This document shows, in pieces, positions 33,060-43,073 of a stretch of 64,000 nt of DNA. The position numbers and the translations under genes were made by a program. The stretch spans positions 124,001-188,000 of the forward strand of contig NZ_JACHHZ010000006.1 in NCBI RefSeq assembly GCF_014202975.1, given 5' to 3'. The notes under the pieces are model-generated. The model was not told the origin of the DNA. It did not search any database and saw only the letters and a program-made list of their open reading frames with translations. Each line of letters opens with the position of its first letter. The stretch's first letter is position 1. The DNA is from Povalibacter uvarum (GTDB lineage Bacteria; Pseudomonadota; Gammaproteobacteria; Steroidobacterales; Steroidobacteraceae).

Positions 33060-34145
33060 TCACCTCATGTCGATGTCGACCCGCCGCGCCTCATCCTCGG
33101 TCCCATCGCCCGTTACATTCCGCGGCGGATCCATCACGATCCGTTCTACCTGGACTCCCTCGTCCACCAACGCCTCGCGGACAGCCATGGCGCGGTTCTT
33201 CGCCAATTCGGCGTTCTGCAGTTCATCACCCGTGCGATCGGTGTAACCGGTAATCGCGACGGATCGATCGGAGGATCTCGCCGATTGCGCCATGTCGGCA
33301 ATGCGCTGCCGGTCTTCCTGATCGATGCTGGCGTCGCCGAGCTCGAAGTACACCTTCGTCGTGTCGGCCTCGGCCACGCGCAACGGCGTCGAATCCTGCG
33401 GCACTTCCGCAATCTGAACCGCACCGCCCGGCGCCTCCTGGTACTCGGAAGTCCGGTTCACGAAGAACATCACGCCGAGCACGGCCACTCCGGCCGCAAC
33501 GGCCCATGGCAACCATGGCTTGTCGCGTGTCGGAGCCTTCGCGACGGCTGCACCCGCAACACCAGCGCCGGCGGCAGGCACCGAAGCAAGCAACTCGTTC
33601 AGGCTGCCGAAGCCCAGCGCCTGCGTGATCCGCGGGTCCAGACCTGCCCGCTCGAGCGACGGCCGCTGCCGAAGCACCAGCGATGCGAGCGCTGAGGGAT
33701 CGAGATCGTTGTGCGACACGAACTTCTTCAGCATGCCGAACAGCAGCGGTGCCGCCATCGACAGCAGCGTCATCGCTGAATTGGGCCGCGCCCCGCTGAC
33801 CTGCGAGATGGCGTTCGTGACGGGGCCCGTCCGTCCGCCGAACAACATGCCCGTGAGCGCTTCGCCGCTGCTCAGCAGCGATTCCATCGTGCCTCGATTC
33901 GCAAGCACCCCCGGCAGCTTGGCCGGGAGATGGCTGTCGATGTTGTCACTCGTCGTGGCGCGGAAGATTTCGCCGATGCCCTGCGGCGACGCGGCTCGTT
34001 GAATCAATGCAGCAAGCAGCGTCGGGCCGGCAGCGCGTGCGGCGGCGCGCGTGCTCTCTTCTGATTCGCCGAGAAGCCCGCTGGTCTGGCGGACCAGAGG
34101 TCCGCCGAGAGTGGAGTTGAAGATGTCCAGCAGATCGATATTCAT
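33060..34145 (-). CDS. DUF937-OmpA fusion protein
   Basis: A 361-residue protein with two parts. The N-terminal half (about 1-190) is a DUF937-like helical domain starting MNIDLLDIFNSTLGGPLV. A transmembrane segment (about 213-232) follows. The C-terminal half is an OmpA-family peptidoglycan-binding domain (VYFELGDASIDQEDRQRIAD, then ITGYTDRTGDELQNAELAKNRA, with Asp and Arg of the diaminopimelate-binding site). The OmpA part would sit in the periplasm and tether the protein to peptidoglycan. ATG at 34145 has GGGGGA upstream. The role of DUF937 is not established. Confidence 0.88.
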   Translation of the reverse strand: MNIDLLDIFNSTLGGPLVRQTSGLLGESEESTRAAARAAGPTLLAALIQRAASPQGIGEIFRATTSDNIDSHLPAKLPGVLANRGTMESLLSSGEALTGMLFGGRTGPVTNAISQVSGARPNSAMTLLSMAAPLLFGMLKKFVSHNDLDPSALASLVLRQRPSLERAGLDPRITQALGFGSLNELLASVPAAGAGVAGAAVAKAPTRDKPWLPWAVAAGVAVLGVMFFVNRTSEYQEAPGGAVQIAEVPQDSTPLRVAEADTTKVYFELGDASIDQEDRQRIADMAQSARSSDRSVAITGYTDRTGDELQNAELAKNRAMAVREALVDEGVQVERIVMDPPRNVTGDGTEDEARRVDIDMR

Positions 34146-34321
34146 GAGTCCCCCTTGCGTGCGCAAAAACCGACTCACGCGATGACCGGTGGTGACCGGA
34201 TGCAGAGGGGATTCTTCGAGCGCCCGGAGAGAGCGTCAACAGTGGAAAACGTCGATACCGCCGCCGTGAGGGAACCGACGGCCGTGTGCGAACGCACAAC
34301 GGCCGTCGTCAGACGATGCCG

Positions 34322-35032
34322 CTACCAGAAAATCTGGTTGACCACTGCGAGCACGACTCCTGTCGTGATGGCTGCGAGCACGACGTCGTTGTCGACCCGC
34401 ACCCAGTGATAGCCGTACGGCGGCGGATACAGGTGGTACGCGTGGTAGTCGTGGATGACATAGCGCGGAGCGTAGTAGCCGTAAGGCAGGCGTGCGCCGG
34501 CGTACCAGCGATACGGGCGGTAACCGTGCGGACGGTAATAGGCACCGGCGTGATAGCGGACGTGATGATCCGGTCGCCAGTGATGGCGCGGGTAGTAATT
34601 GTCGTAGCGACGAACCTGCCGGTAGTCGCGGTGCTCGTAGTGGCGGCGGTCATCATGGCGATAGCGCCGTGCATAGTCGTTGTCGCGGCGGCCGTGTGAG
34701 TCATTCCAGTCACGACGATCGCGATAGCGGTCGTTGCCATGCCACGCATCGTTGTTGCGCGCATTGCGTCGATCCCAATCGCGCTCGCTGCGGCCTCGAT
34801 GATCGCGATTGCCATCGTAACGATGATTCTGCGCGCGGCCATCCCGCTGGCGGTGATTCTGTTCGCGATGGCCCTGCTGGCGATTGCCTTGCTCGCGGTG
34901 ATTCTGATCCCGGTGGCGCTGCTCACTACGCCCGCGATCCTGGCGTCCGTGATCGCGGTTGTTATCCGCGTTGACGGCACCTGTTGCCGCAAGCGCGGCG
35001 ACGGCAATGAAAGTAGTCAGCTTGGTCGGCAT
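34322..35032 (-). CDS. RcnB-like periplasmic protein, strongly His/Arg/Asp-rich
   Basis: A 236-residue exported protein with a signal peptide ending near VNA (residue 21). Residues about 22-145 are almost entirely R, D, H, N, Q, E, Y and G. The C-terminal part (about 155-236) matches the RcnB family domain (WYAGARLPYGYY, YHLYPPPYGYHWVRVDNDVVLAAI and a final hydrophobic strand). RcnB in E. coli affects nickel and cobalt homeostasis; here a metal-binding or cell-surface role is inferred from composition. No metal transporter gene is adjacent. It is followed in the same direction by the OmpA-domain gene after 176 bases. Confidence 0.82.
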   Translation of the reverse strand: MPTKLTTFIAVAALAATGAVNADNNRDHGRQDRGRSEQRHRDQNHREQGNRQQGHREQNHRQRDGRAQNHRYDGNRDHRGRSERDWDRRNARNNDAWHGNDRYRDRRDWNDSHGRRDNDYARRYRHDDRRHYEHRDYRQVRRYDNYYPRHHWRPDHHVRYHAGAYYRPHGYRPYRWYAGARLPYGYYAPRYVIHDYHAYHLYPPPYGYHWVRVDNDVVLAAITTGVVLAVVNQIFW

Positions 35033-35111
35033 TCCGATCTCCTGCAGTCTTGCCTGCTGGAGACCACTATCGCCGGCGGATACTGATCGCTCGCTGAACG
35101 CCGTGAAGTCG

Positions 35112-35915
35112 CTACGCCGCGACAGCCGTGCGCGCCAATGACAGATATTGACGGAGCAACTGCTGGATTTTCGAGGCCGCCGGAGCTGCCCTTGCGACGC
35201 TCCATTCGCTTCGCGGCGTTTCGTTCATGTAGGTGCGCTGTGCAAGTTCCAGCTGAACGGCCCACACGCGATCCGCCGGGCGACCGTAGGCCATCGTGAT
35301 GTAGCCGCCCTTGAAGCGGCCATTCAGTACAGCAGAGTGTTTTCCATCCGATCGCACTGACTCGAGTAGCGCCTCGGCCACGGTTGCGGGACAGGAAGCA
35401 TGATCGCGGGTCCCGAAATTGAACTCCGGCAGTTCGCCATCGAACAACTCGGGGACACGACTGATGATCGAGTGTGCATCCCAGAGCAACGCGTAGCCAT
35501 GCTCGGAGCGGATTCGCCAGAGCTCTTCCGCAACGCATTGGTGGTACGGATGCCAGTAGTGTTCGATGCGATCCGCGATCTCGCCCTCCCCCGGCTCCGC
35601 GCCGGATTGATAGATCGTCCGGTTGTCGAATGTGCGGACCGGGCATACGGGAGACGTCGGATTGCTCGCGTACAGCGACACTGAATCCAGCCCCCGGTTG
35701 AGATCGACGACGTAGCGCGAGTACGTCGCACTGACGATCGATGCACCGAGATCGGCGGCGAATCCGTACAACTGATCGACGTACCAATCGGTGTCGATCA
35801 ACTCACGCCCCGCCGCGGTGAAGCGCCGTGCGATTTCGTCAGGCACTTGCGTTCCCGCATGCGGGACACTGATGAGGAGGGGTTGGGAGCCGCGGTGGAA
35901 GGCGTATGGGAGCAT
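35112..35915 (-). CDS. hutG: N-formylglutamate deformylase
   Basis: HutG hydrolyses N-formylglutamate to glutamate and formate, the final step of the formimidoylglutamate deiminase branch of histidine degradation. The protein is 267 residues. The start (MLPYAFHRGSQPLLISVPHAGTQVP) and VVDLNRGLDS (near 72), HSIISRVPELFDGELPEFNFGTRD (near 163) match the family. ATG at 35915 is chosen because it begins the conserved block and lies 8 bases after the hutU stop; an earlier in-frame ATG would overlap hutU. It is the last gene of the hutF-hutU-hutG unit. Confidence 0.93.
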   Translation of the reverse strand: MLPYAFHRGSQPLLISVPHAGTQVPDEIARRFTAAGRELIDTDWYVDQLYGFAADLGASIVSATYSRYVVDLNRGLDSVSLYASNPTSPVCPVRTFDNRTIYQSGAEPGEGEIADRIEHYWHPYHQCVAEELWRIRSEHGYALLWDAHSIISRVPELFDGELPEFNFGTRDHASCPATVAEALLESVRSDGKHSAVLNGRFKGGYITMAYGRPADRVWAVQLELAQRTYMNETPRSEWSVARAAPAASKIQQLLRQYLSLARTAVAA

Positions 35916-35923
35916 GGCTGCGA

Positions 35924-37624
35924 TTATCCGATCATCGGCCCGATCATCGGCAGATTCAGGCCATTCTCCTTCGCACACTCGATGGCCTCGCCGTAGCCGG
36001 CATCCGCATGCCGCGCGACACCGGTCGCCGGATCGTTCCAGAGCACGCGTTCGACGCGGCGAGCCGCGGCTTCCGTGCCGTCGCAGACGATGACGACACC
36101 GGCGTGCTGTGAGTAGCCCATGCCGACTCCGCCGCCGTGATGCAGGGAAACCCAGGTCGCGCCGCTCGCGGTGTTCAACAATGCATTGAGCAGCGGCCAG
36201 TCGGAGACGGCGTCGGATCCGTCCTTCATGCTTTCGGTTTCTCGATTGGGGCTCGCGACCGAACCCGAGTCGAGATGATCGCGGCCGATGACGATCGGCG
36301 CCTTCAGCTCGCCGGAGGCAACCATCTGGTTGAAAGCGAGGCCGAGTCGATGACGCTGACCGAGCCCGACCCAGCAGATGCGCGCGGGCAATCCCTGGAA
36401 CTGGATGCGTTCGCGCGCCATGTCGAGCCAGCGATGCAGGTGCGGATCATCGGGAATCAGCTCCTTCACCTTCGCGTCGGTGCGATAGATGTCTTCCGGG
36501 TCGCCTGAAAGCGCGACCCAGCGGAAGGGTCCGATACCACGGCAGAACAGCGGGCGAATGTACGCCGGCACGAATCCCGGGAAATCGAATGCGTTCGTGA
36601 CACCGGCATCGAACGCCACCTGCCGGATGTTGTTCCCGTAGTCGAATACGGGCACGCCGAGCTTGTGGTAACCCAGCATCGCCTTTACGTGCTCGGCCGC
36701 GGAGGCACGTGCCGCGGCGACGACAGCCTGCGGATCGCGTTCGCGCATGTCGTGCCACTTGTCGAGACTCCAGCCGAGCGGCAGGTAGCCATTCACCAGG
36801 TCATGCGCGGACGTCTGATCGGTGACCGCATGCGGCCGGACGTCACGACGCAGCAAGTCAGGAACGATCTGCGCCGCGTTGCCGAGGACACCGACGGACA
36901 CGGCCTTCCCTGTCGTCTCCGCGTTGGCCAGGATCCGCAGAGCCGAATCGATGTCGGGTGCCTGCACATCGAGATAGCGCGTATCGAGGCGCTTCTGGAT
37001 GCGACTGGGCTGACATTCGATACACAGCATGCTGGCGCCCGCCATCGTTGCCGCAAGCGGCTGTGCGCCGCCCATGCCGCCGAGACCCGCCGTCAGGACC
37101 CACTTGCCTTTGAGGTTGCCGTTGAAGTGACGGCGTCCCATCTCGACGAACGTTTCGTGCGTGCCCTGCACGATGCCCTGGCTGCCGATATAGATCCACG
37201 ATCCCGCCGTCATCTGCCCGAACATCATGAGACCGCGGCGATCGAGCTCGTTGAAATGCTCCCACGTCGACCACTTCGGCACGAGGTTGGAGTTCGCCAG
37301 CAGCACTCTCGGTGCGTCTTCATGCGTGCGAAATACGCCGACCGGCTTGCCCGATTGAATCAGCAGCGTTTCGTCGGTCTTGAGCGCGCGCAGTGCGTCG
37401 ACGATGCGATCGAAACATTCCCAGTTGCGTGCCGCGCGACCGATGCCGCCGTAGACGACGAGCTCATCGGGATTCTCGGCAACCTCGGGATCGAGATTGT
37501 TCATCAGCATGCGCAGCGGCGCCTCCGTCAGCCAGTGACGGGCGGACAACTGAGTGCCGCGCGGCGCGCGCACAGGCCTCGAGCCCTGGAAGCGATCAAT
37601 GGCAGGAATCGTGCGGGCATTCAT
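35924..37624 (-). CDS. hutU: Urocanate hydratase
   Basis: HutU converts urocanate to imidazolonepropionate with a tightly bound NAD. The 566-residue protein is full length. Family blocks are plain: [14 protein letters not shown] (near 54), [22 protein letters not shown] (near 143), [22 protein letters not shown] (near 170), and [22 protein letters not shown] (near 418) with the active-site Cys region ([16 protein letters not shown]). The start codon at 37624 overlaps the hutF stop as ATGA. It is cytosolic. Translational coupling to hutF is likely. Confidence 0.97.
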   Translation of the reverse strand: MNARTIPAIDRFQGSRPVRAPRGTQLSARHWLTEAPLRMLMNNLDPEVAENPDELVVYGGIGRAARNWECFDRIVDALRALKTDETLLIQSGKPVGVFRTHEDAPRVLLANSNLVPKWSTWEHFNELDRRGLMMFGQMTAGSWIYIGSQGIVQGTHETFVEMGRRHFNGNLKGKWVLTAGLGGMGGAQPLAATMAGASMLCIECQPSRIQKRLDTRYLDVQAPDIDSALRILANAETTGKAVSVGVLGNAAQIVPDLLRRDVRPHAVTDQTSAHDLVNGYLPLGWSLDKWHDMRERDPQAVVAAARASAAEHVKAMLGYHKLGVPVFDYGNNIRQVAFDAGVTNAFDFPGFVPAYIRPLFCRGIGPFRWVALSGDPEDIYRTDAKVKELIPDDPHLHRWLDMARERIQFQGLPARICWVGLGQRHRLGLAFNQMVASGELKAPIVIGRDHLDSGSVASPNRETESMKDGSDAVSDWPLLNALLNTASGATWVSLHHGGGVGMGYSQHAGVVIVCDGTEAAARRVERVLWNDPATGVARHADAGYGEAIECAKENGLNLPMIGPMIG

Positions 37625-39045
37625 GGGGCGATCCTCGGGGGCGGTATCGACCGATATTCCGGCTGCGGGGGTTGTATGGCAACCCCGCCCTCCCGCCGAT
37701 AGCTTCCCGCAATCGCTGCTTCCGCAAAATGCCGGCCATCCTGCACCACCCAGCGGCCGCCGACCATCACGTCGCGGACCGGGTTGGGCTGGCCCGAAAA
37801 AATCAGGGTGTCGATGATCGCGTCGCCCGAGCGACCGACGAGCATCGGTGTATCCAGATCGAGGACGACGATGTCGGCGCGGCGACCGGTGTCGAGTGCG
37901 CCGATGTTTCGTCCGCAGGCGCGCGCGCCGCCATCGCATGCGAGGCGCCATAGTCGCGAACCGGTCGAGCCGCTGGCGGGATCCGCAAAGACATTGCGTT
38001 CCTGTCGGGCCAGCCGCGATTGGTACTCGAGCCAGCGCAACTCTTCGACCGGCGATATCGAGATGTGGCTGTCGGAACCGATGCCGATCGTGCCGCCCGC
38101 CTCCAGGAACCGCCCGAGGGGAAACAAGCCATCGCCGAGATTCGCTTCCGTGGTCGGACACAACCCGACGACGGCACGACTGCGCGCCATCGCATCGACT
38201 TCACTGTCGACAGCGTGAGTCGCGTGGATGAGGCACCAGCGATCGTCGACCGGCGCATGATCGAGCAGCCATTGGATCGGCCGTTGCTGCGTATGCCGCA
38301 GACACTCGGCAACTTCGCGTTGCTGTTCGGCCACGTGAATGTGCACGACACTGCAATCCCGGCTGCCGAGCGCACCCATCAATTCATTCAAGTGCGCAGG
38401 CGGCACGGCGCGCAGGCTGTGAATCGCGACGCCGAGGCTGTTCGGCGACGAGCCAACACGTCCCCTCAGGTCATCGAACAGCTCGAGAAACCGTGGCACG
38501 TCGTGGACGAACTGTCGCTGGCGCTGCGTCGGCGGCACCGCGCCGAAGTCGGACGTGCAGTACAGCGTCGGCAGCAGTGTCAAACCGATTCCCGCTGCCG
38601 ACGCGGCATCGAGGATGGCCTGCGCCATCACGCTGCGATCTGTATACGGAGCGCCATCCGGCTGGTGATGCAGATAATGAAACTCGCAGACCGACGTGTA
38701 GCCGGCTTTCAGCATTTCTACGTACAGTTGGGCGGCGATGACATTGAGCAGTCGCGGCGTCGTCCGGCGCGCCAGCTCATACATCGTTTCGCGCCAGGTC
38801 CAGAAGCTGTCGTTGCTGCCCGCGCGCCGCTCGGCAAGCCCGGCCATCGCCCGCTGGAATGCATGACTGTGTACATTGGGCATGCCCGCGATCGCAGCAC
38901 CGGCAACAGCAGCGGCCTTGGTTTCGCGATCGCCTGAACGGATGGACACGATGTCGCCGCCCGCATCGATGCCGATGACGACATCCTGCCGCCAGCCGTC
39001 GGCGAGCCACGCATTCGCAAATCGGAAATGGGCCGGTGGGGTCAT
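37621..39045 (-). CDS. hutF: Formimidoylglutamate deiminase
   Basis: HutF removes ammonia from N-formimidoyl-L-glutamate to give N-formylglutamate, which HutG then hydrolyses. The 474-residue amidohydrolase-superfamily protein has the N-terminal metal site [17 protein letters not shown] (near 50), a mid HIHVAEQQ (His near 231), [11 protein letters not shown] (near 266) and [20 protein letters not shown] (near 316). ATG at 39045 starts the conserved [12 protein letters not shown] block. Only 24 bases separate its start from that of the divergent hutI gene, so its promoter must overlap hutI or its start. Confidence 0.95.
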   Translation of the reverse strand: MTPPAHFRFANAWLADGWRQDVVIGIDAGGDIVSIRSGDRETKAAAVAGAAIAGMPNVHSHAFQRAMAGLAERRAGSNDSFWTWRETMYELARRTTPRLLNVIAAQLYVEMLKAGYTSVCEFHYLHHQPDGAPYTDRSVMAQAILDAASAAGIGLTLLPTLYCTSDFGAVPPTQRQRQFVHDVPRFLELFDDLRGRVGSSPNSLGVAIHSLRAVPPAHLNELMGALGSRDCSVVHIHVAEQQREVAECLRHTQQRPIQWLLDHAPVDDRWCLIHATHAVDSEVDAMARSRAVVGLCPTTEANLGDGLFPLGRFLEAGGTIGIGSDSHISISPVEELRWLEYQSRLARQERNVFADPASGSTGSRLWRLACDGGARACGRNIGALDTGRRADIVVLDLDTPMLVGRSGDAIIDTLIFSGQPNPVRDVMVGGRWVVQDGRHFAEAAIAGSYRREGGVAIQPPQPEYRSIPPPRIAP

Positions 39046-39069
39046 GGCGAAAGTATATGCTTGGCGCCC

Positions 39070-40308
39070 ATGTCCACCGACAACTCCTCTCACTGGGACC
39101 GTCTCTGGATCGGCGCCCGCCTCGCCACATTCGAGGCCGAGGGTGACAGCATCGGTCTGATCGAGGACGCCGCGCTGGCGATCCGCGACGGGCGGATCGC
39201 ATGGATCGGGACTCGCGCACAGCTCGATCAGCTTCGCTGGACGGCGAAGGTCACGACACCCGCCGAGGGCTTGTGCATCACCCCGGGGCTGATCGAATGC
39301 CACACGCATCTCGTGCACGCCGGCAATCGCGCACATGAATTCGAACTGAGGCTGCGGGGCGCGACGTACGAAGAGATCGCACGCGCGGGCGGCGGCATCG
39401 TATCGACGATGAAAGCCACTCGAGCCGCGACTGAAGAGCAGCTGCTGGAAGAGTCCCTGCCCCGCGCCCTCGCCTTCGTCGGTGAAGGTGTCACGACACT
39501 CGAGATCAAATCGGGCTACGGGCTCGATGTGGCAAGCGAACTGAAGATGCTGCGCGTCGGCCGGCGATTGCAGTCGAAGCTCGGTATCACAGTCGTGAAC
39601 ACGTTCCTCGGCGCGCATGCGCTGCCGCCGGAATACGCCGGAAGGCAGGACGACTACGTGCAGCTCATCGTCGATGAGATGTTGCCCGCAGTGGCCGCCG
39701 AGAAGCTCGCGGATTGCGTCGATGCCTACCATGAAGGCATCGCGTTCACGCGCGAACAGACAGCTCGCGTCTTCGAGCGTGCGCGGCAACTCGGCCTTCC
39801 GGTTCGACTGCACGCCGATCAGCTCAGCGATTGCGGCGGCGGTGCACTCGCCGCTCAGTTCCACGCGCTGTCAGCGGATCATCTCGAGTACACGTCGACT
39901 GAATCGCTGGAGCGGATGGCCAAAGCGGGTGTGGTTGCGGGCCTCTTGCCCGGCGCGTTCTACTTTCTGAGAGAGAAGCAATTGCCGCCGATCGCGCAGA
40001 TGCGTTCGCTCGGCATGGCGATGGCTGTATCGAGCGACTGCAATCCAGGGACTTCGCCGCTCGCGTCGCTGTTGCTGGCCATGAACATGGCGTGCGTGCT
40101 GTTCCGCCTCACGCCCACTGAGGTGCTTCGCGGCGTTACGATGCACGCCGCCAGAGCGCTGGGCCTGTCCGATCGCGGTGTACTGCGCGCCGGGGCGCGG
40201 GCCGATCTGTGTGTGTGGCGCCTGCGTCATCCGCAGCAGTTATGCGCCGAGTACGGCGTGCACAAGCCGGTGGAAACGCTCGCTGCCGGTCACGCGCTGC
40301 CGCAATGA
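39070..40308 (+). CDS. hutI: Imidazolonepropionase
   Basis: HutI hydrolyses 4-imidazolone-5-propionate to formimidoylglutamate, between HutU and HutF. The protein is 412 residues with metal-site ECHTHLVHAGNRAHEFE (near 77), IKSGYGLDVASELKML (near 147), HADQLSDCGG (near 251) and SSDCNPGTSP (near 322). ATG at 39070 follows the family start; the open frame runs further upstream but overlaps hutF. It is transcribed away from hutF. Regulator (HutC) and histidase (HutH) genes are not in the window. Confidence 0.96.
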   Translation: MSTDNSSHWDRLWIGARLATFEAEGDSIGLIEDAALAIRDGRIAWIGTRAQLDQLRWTAKVTTPAEGLCITPGLIECHTHLVHAGNRAHEFELRLRGATYEEIARAGGGIVSTMKATRAATEEQLLEESLPRALAFVGEGVTTLEIKSGYGLDVASELKMLRVGRRLQSKLGITVVNTFLGAHALPPEYAGRQDDYVQLIVDEMLPAVAAEKLADCVDAYHEGIAFTREQTARVFERARQLGLPVRLHADQLSDCGGGALAAQFHALSADHLEYTSTESLERMAKAGVVAGLLPGAFYFLREKQLPPIAQMRSLGMAMAVSSDCNPGTSPLASLLLAMNMACVLFRLTPTEVLRGVTMHAARALGLSDRGVLRAGARADLCVWRLRHPQQLCAEYGVHKPVETLAAGHALPQ

Positions 40309-40317
40309 CCGGTCGGA

Positions 40318-41031
40318 TCAGAAGGCGACGGTAAAGCCGAGACTCAGCATGTCCACGTCCGCCTCGCCCATTTGCACGTCGTAGTAGCCGATCCCGCCAT
40401 CGCCCGCGTCCAGATATCGCTGGTATTCGAGCCGCAGAGTATAGATCTCGGCGAAGGTGAAGCCTCCTCCTACTCCCACCACCCAGTCGGTATCCGATTC
40501 CGAGATGCTGTCGCTCGCGCTGTTCTGCCCATCGCTCACGCGCACTCCGAGCTCACGGGTGGAAAATACGATGCCGCCGCGGGCGTAGATTTCCGAGCGA
40601 TAGCTCAAGGGCAGGATCGCCAGCGCCGAAAGGGTGAGCCCCGTGATCTGACTCCTCGCCGACTGGTTCCAGTTGGCCGGAACCGCTGGCGTCACGCTTA
40701 CGTCCATGCCACTGCTGTCGTCGCGGAAGGAGACTTCACCCAGATCCACATAACCGCCTTCGATGGCGAAGTGGTCGAAGAGACGGTAGCCGCCGAGGAA
40801 TGAGAATCCGCTGTCTTCGGTGTCGAAGCTCGTGGCCGACTGCGTCTGCTGGAACCCGAAGTCGGTATAGATGCGCGACGCCTGCAGGTCGTACGGTGCC
40901 TGGGTGGCGTCGTTTTTCACCTTCCCGTAGGCCGCGCCGACATAGAAGCCGCGCTCTGCCGCGGAAACTCCGGTCGCCATCATCAGCGAGCCGCAGGCCA
41001 GGACTCCGAGACCGACCAGGCGTACGTTCAT
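40318..41031 (-). CDS. OmpA-like beta-barrel outer-membrane protein
   Basis: A 237-residue protein with a signal peptide (cleavage near VSA, residue 24), then an eight-strand barrel pattern: the first strand GFYVGAAYGKVK, middle strands such as FSFLGGYRLFDHFAIEGGYVDLG, and a final strand VDMLSLGFTVAF ending in phenylalanine as for BamA-inserted barrels. It belongs to the OmpA/OprF-type small barrel group, without a C-terminal peptidoglycan domain. Convergent with hutI, with 9 bases between the stop codons and no visible terminator. Function unknown. Confidence 0.85.
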   Translation of the reverse strand: MNVRLVGLGVLACGSLMMATGVSAAERGFYVGAAYGKVKNDATQAPYDLQASRIYTDFGFQQTQSATSFDTEDSGFSFLGGYRLFDHFAIEGGYVDLGEVSFRDDSSGMDVSVTPAVPANWNQSARSQITGLTLSALAILPLSYRSEIYARGGIVFSTRELGVRVSDGQNSASDSISESDTDWVVGVGGGFTFAEIYTLRLEYQRYLDAGDGGIGYYDVQMGEADVDMLSLGFTVAF

Positions 41032-41102
41032 GTTGAACCCTTCACAGCTTCGATGCGCGCCAATACTAACAAGGCAAGCTGAATGACAGCTTGAAAATCG
41101 CC

Positions 41103-42365
41103 TCAGGCGGGCCGCGGGCGCAGACTGAACGCGGCCAGCGTCAGGATCAGTGTCAGCAGCAGGGTCGCACTGAGGGCGAGCGACCAGTGAATGCCGATCA
41201 TCGCGCCGACCACCCCGATCGTCACGCCGCTGAACGTTCTCATGCCCAGCGCGGCCATGGAATAGACACCGATGACCCTGCCACGAACCTCCGGTGGCGC
41301 CCGCAACTGTACGAGGGTCTGTGCCATCGAGAAGAACGAGAGTTCAACGAACCCGGCGACGAACAGCAACGCCATCGACAAACCGTACACATTGGACATC
41401 GCGAAACCGGCCAGCGCGCAACACCAGACGATTGCCAGCAGGAATGCGGTCCGAGGATTGGGCTGCAGAAGACCGCGGCTCTCGAGTAACAGGCCTGCGG
41501 TCAGCGCACCGGCTGCGTCGGCGGACAACAGCAGGCTGTAGGACAGATCCGCGTCGCCATGCCCAAGGTCGTGCGCAAACCCCGGCATCTGCGCCTGATA
41601 GGCCGTGCCCACGAACAGCGATGCCCCGCCGGCCAGCAATGTCATCGACAGCAGCGTGCGATCGGCGGCCACGTTTCGTATTGCCGCAATGATGTCCGTC
41701 AGACCGCGGATTGCTCGCGGCGGCGGCCCCTGCTCCGTCCGGAACTTCGGCCCGTAGGGAGCTTTCCACAGCCAGAGAATCGTCGGGAGATACAACAGCG
41801 CGTTGAACAGGATTCCTTTCTCGGGCCCGAGCAGCAGCAGAATGCCTCCGCCCACCGCCGGACCGAAGAGCATTCCAAGATAGCGGGACGTTGCGTTGAG
41901 CCGCACCGCACTCTGCAGCTGGTCGCGCGGAACGATGTCGTGCAGCAGCACCTGCGAAGGCGGACTCCACAAGACACCGGCAATGCCGTGCGCGACGAGC
42001 AGAACTGCCGCATGCCACATCTGCAACGTATCCGTGAGGAACAGCACACCCCACGCGATCGACACGAGCATGAAGATCACCATGCCGATCTGGATCAGCC
42101 GCCGCGGATCGAAACGATCGGCCAGCGCGCCCGCATAGACGGAGAACAACAGGAACGGCAGCCAGTGCGACACGATCGCAAAGCCGTTGAGCGCCGGTGA
42201 ATTGAACTTCTCGAAGATGACCCAGTAGCTGATGACGTGCTCGATGCTGTCCGCCATCATCGCGCCGGCCATGCTGAAGAAAAAACCGCGATAGCCGCGG
42301 TGCCGGAGCGCAGCGAAGGAACGAGGCGGCGACGCAGCGGCCGCGGTCGGAGAATCGGCTGACAA
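41103..42365 (-). CDS. Major facilitator superfamily transporter (EntS/MFS_3-like)
   Basis: A 420-residue inner-membrane protein with about 12 hydrophobic helices. The first cytoplasmic loop contains GALADRFDPRRLIQIGM, the MFS signature region, and a late loop holds LRAPPEVRGRVIGVYSMAALG, typical of the MFS_3 group that includes the siderophore exporter EntS and macrolide-type pumps. Substrate cannot be deduced. No siderophore or antibiotic gene is near. ATG at 42365 is the first start. The following gene in the same direction (42425) begins on its upstream side after a 59-base gap. Confidence 0.9.
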   Translation of the reverse strand: MSADSPTAAAASPPRSFAALRHRGYRGFFFSMAGAMMADSIEHVISYWVIFEKFNSPALNGFAIVSHWLPFLLFSVYAGALADRFDPRRLIQIGMVIFMLVSIAWGVLFLTDTLQMWHAAVLLVAHGIAGVLWSPPSQVLLHDIVPRDQLQSAVRLNATSRYLGMLFGPAVGGGILLLLGPEKGILFNALLYLPTILWLWKAPYGPKFRTEQGPPPRAIRGLTDIIAAIRNVAADRTLLSMTLLAGGASLFVGTAYQAQMPGFAHDLGHGDADLSYSLLLSADAAGALTAGLLLESRGLLQPNPRTAFLLAIVWCCALAGFAMSNVYGLSMALLFVAGFVELSFFSMAQTLVQLRAPPEVRGRVIGVYSMAALGMRTFSGVTIGVVGAMIGIHWSLALSATLLLTLILTLAAFSLRPRPA

Positions 42366-42424
42366 TCGAAGTCCTTGGGATAGAGCGAGGCCGCCCGCAG
42401 TGAATCAGCAGACCGGCCGCAGCG

Positions 42425-42880
42425 TCAACCGATGAAGCCGATCCCCCGTGCCATCAACGCAGCGCACAGCATGATCACGACAAGCAGGGTCAGCTGGACG
42501 TGAATCGCCCGCCGGATCGAACGACGCCTGGCGTCCTCCAGCACCGGAATCTGCTGCTGACGTAGCGCGCTCCGCCAGGAAAGGTACTCGCGCGTCGGAC
42601 CGATCGACATGACGCCGACGACGGCGAACAGGACGATCTTGACCAGGAACGGACCGCTGCCGAAGTAATACGCAGCACCCTTCTCCGTGTAGAACACACG
42701 CAGAAACCCCACGATGAGCAGCACGACCGCAGCGGCACCGTAAACGCCATCCATGCGCGCGAGCGATCGCGCGGACACTAGATTCAGCTCTCCTCTGATG
42801 AGCACGAGCTCGGTCATGAGCGCGCCGACAAGGATGAAGGCCGCGGAGTGATGCAGGAAGGCCAGGAGGGCGGAGATCAT
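42425..42880 (-). CDS. DUF2214 family membrane protein
   Basis: A 151-residue protein with four hydrophobic segments (about 5-25, 46-65, 77-97 and 129-148). The early HHSAAFILVGALMTEL with paired histidines and the loop LVSARSLARMDGVYG match the DUF2214 group of predicted membrane proteins, some with heme-ligand-like histidines. Function unknown. It precedes the MFS gene on the minus strand by 59 bases and may share its transcript. Confidence 0.85.
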   Translation of the reverse strand: MISALLAFLHHSAAFILVGALMTELVLIRGELNLVSARSLARMDGVYGAAAVVLLIVGFLRVFYTEKGAAYYFGSGPFLVKIVLFAVVGVMSIGPTREYLSWRSALRQQQIPVLEDARRRSIRRAIHVQLTLLVVIMLCAALMARGIGFIG

Positions 42881-42918
42881 AGGGGGACGAGTGTGAAGCT
42901 CAGGGACGAGTGTGCTCC

Positions 42919-43056
42919 GTCATCCCCGCGAAAGCGGGGATCCATGCCTCTGTCTCGAATGGATTCCCGCGTTCGCGGGAATGACGAGGCGGGCTCTTCT
43001 CTGGCGGGCTGGCTAGCTGGCCGCCCCGGATGGATCCCCGCTCTCGCGGGGATGAC
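42919..43056. repeat. ATTCCCGC/ATCCCCGC palindrome cluster (three arms)
   Basis: Two arms at 42919-42985 face each other (GTCATCCCCGCG ... CGCGGGAATGAC) like the element at 8625. A third arm, 43030-43056, repeats the right arm. It lies in the gap between the SodC and DUF2214 genes. Confidence 0.85.
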
Positions 43057-43073
43057 CGCACGTGCCTCCGCGG

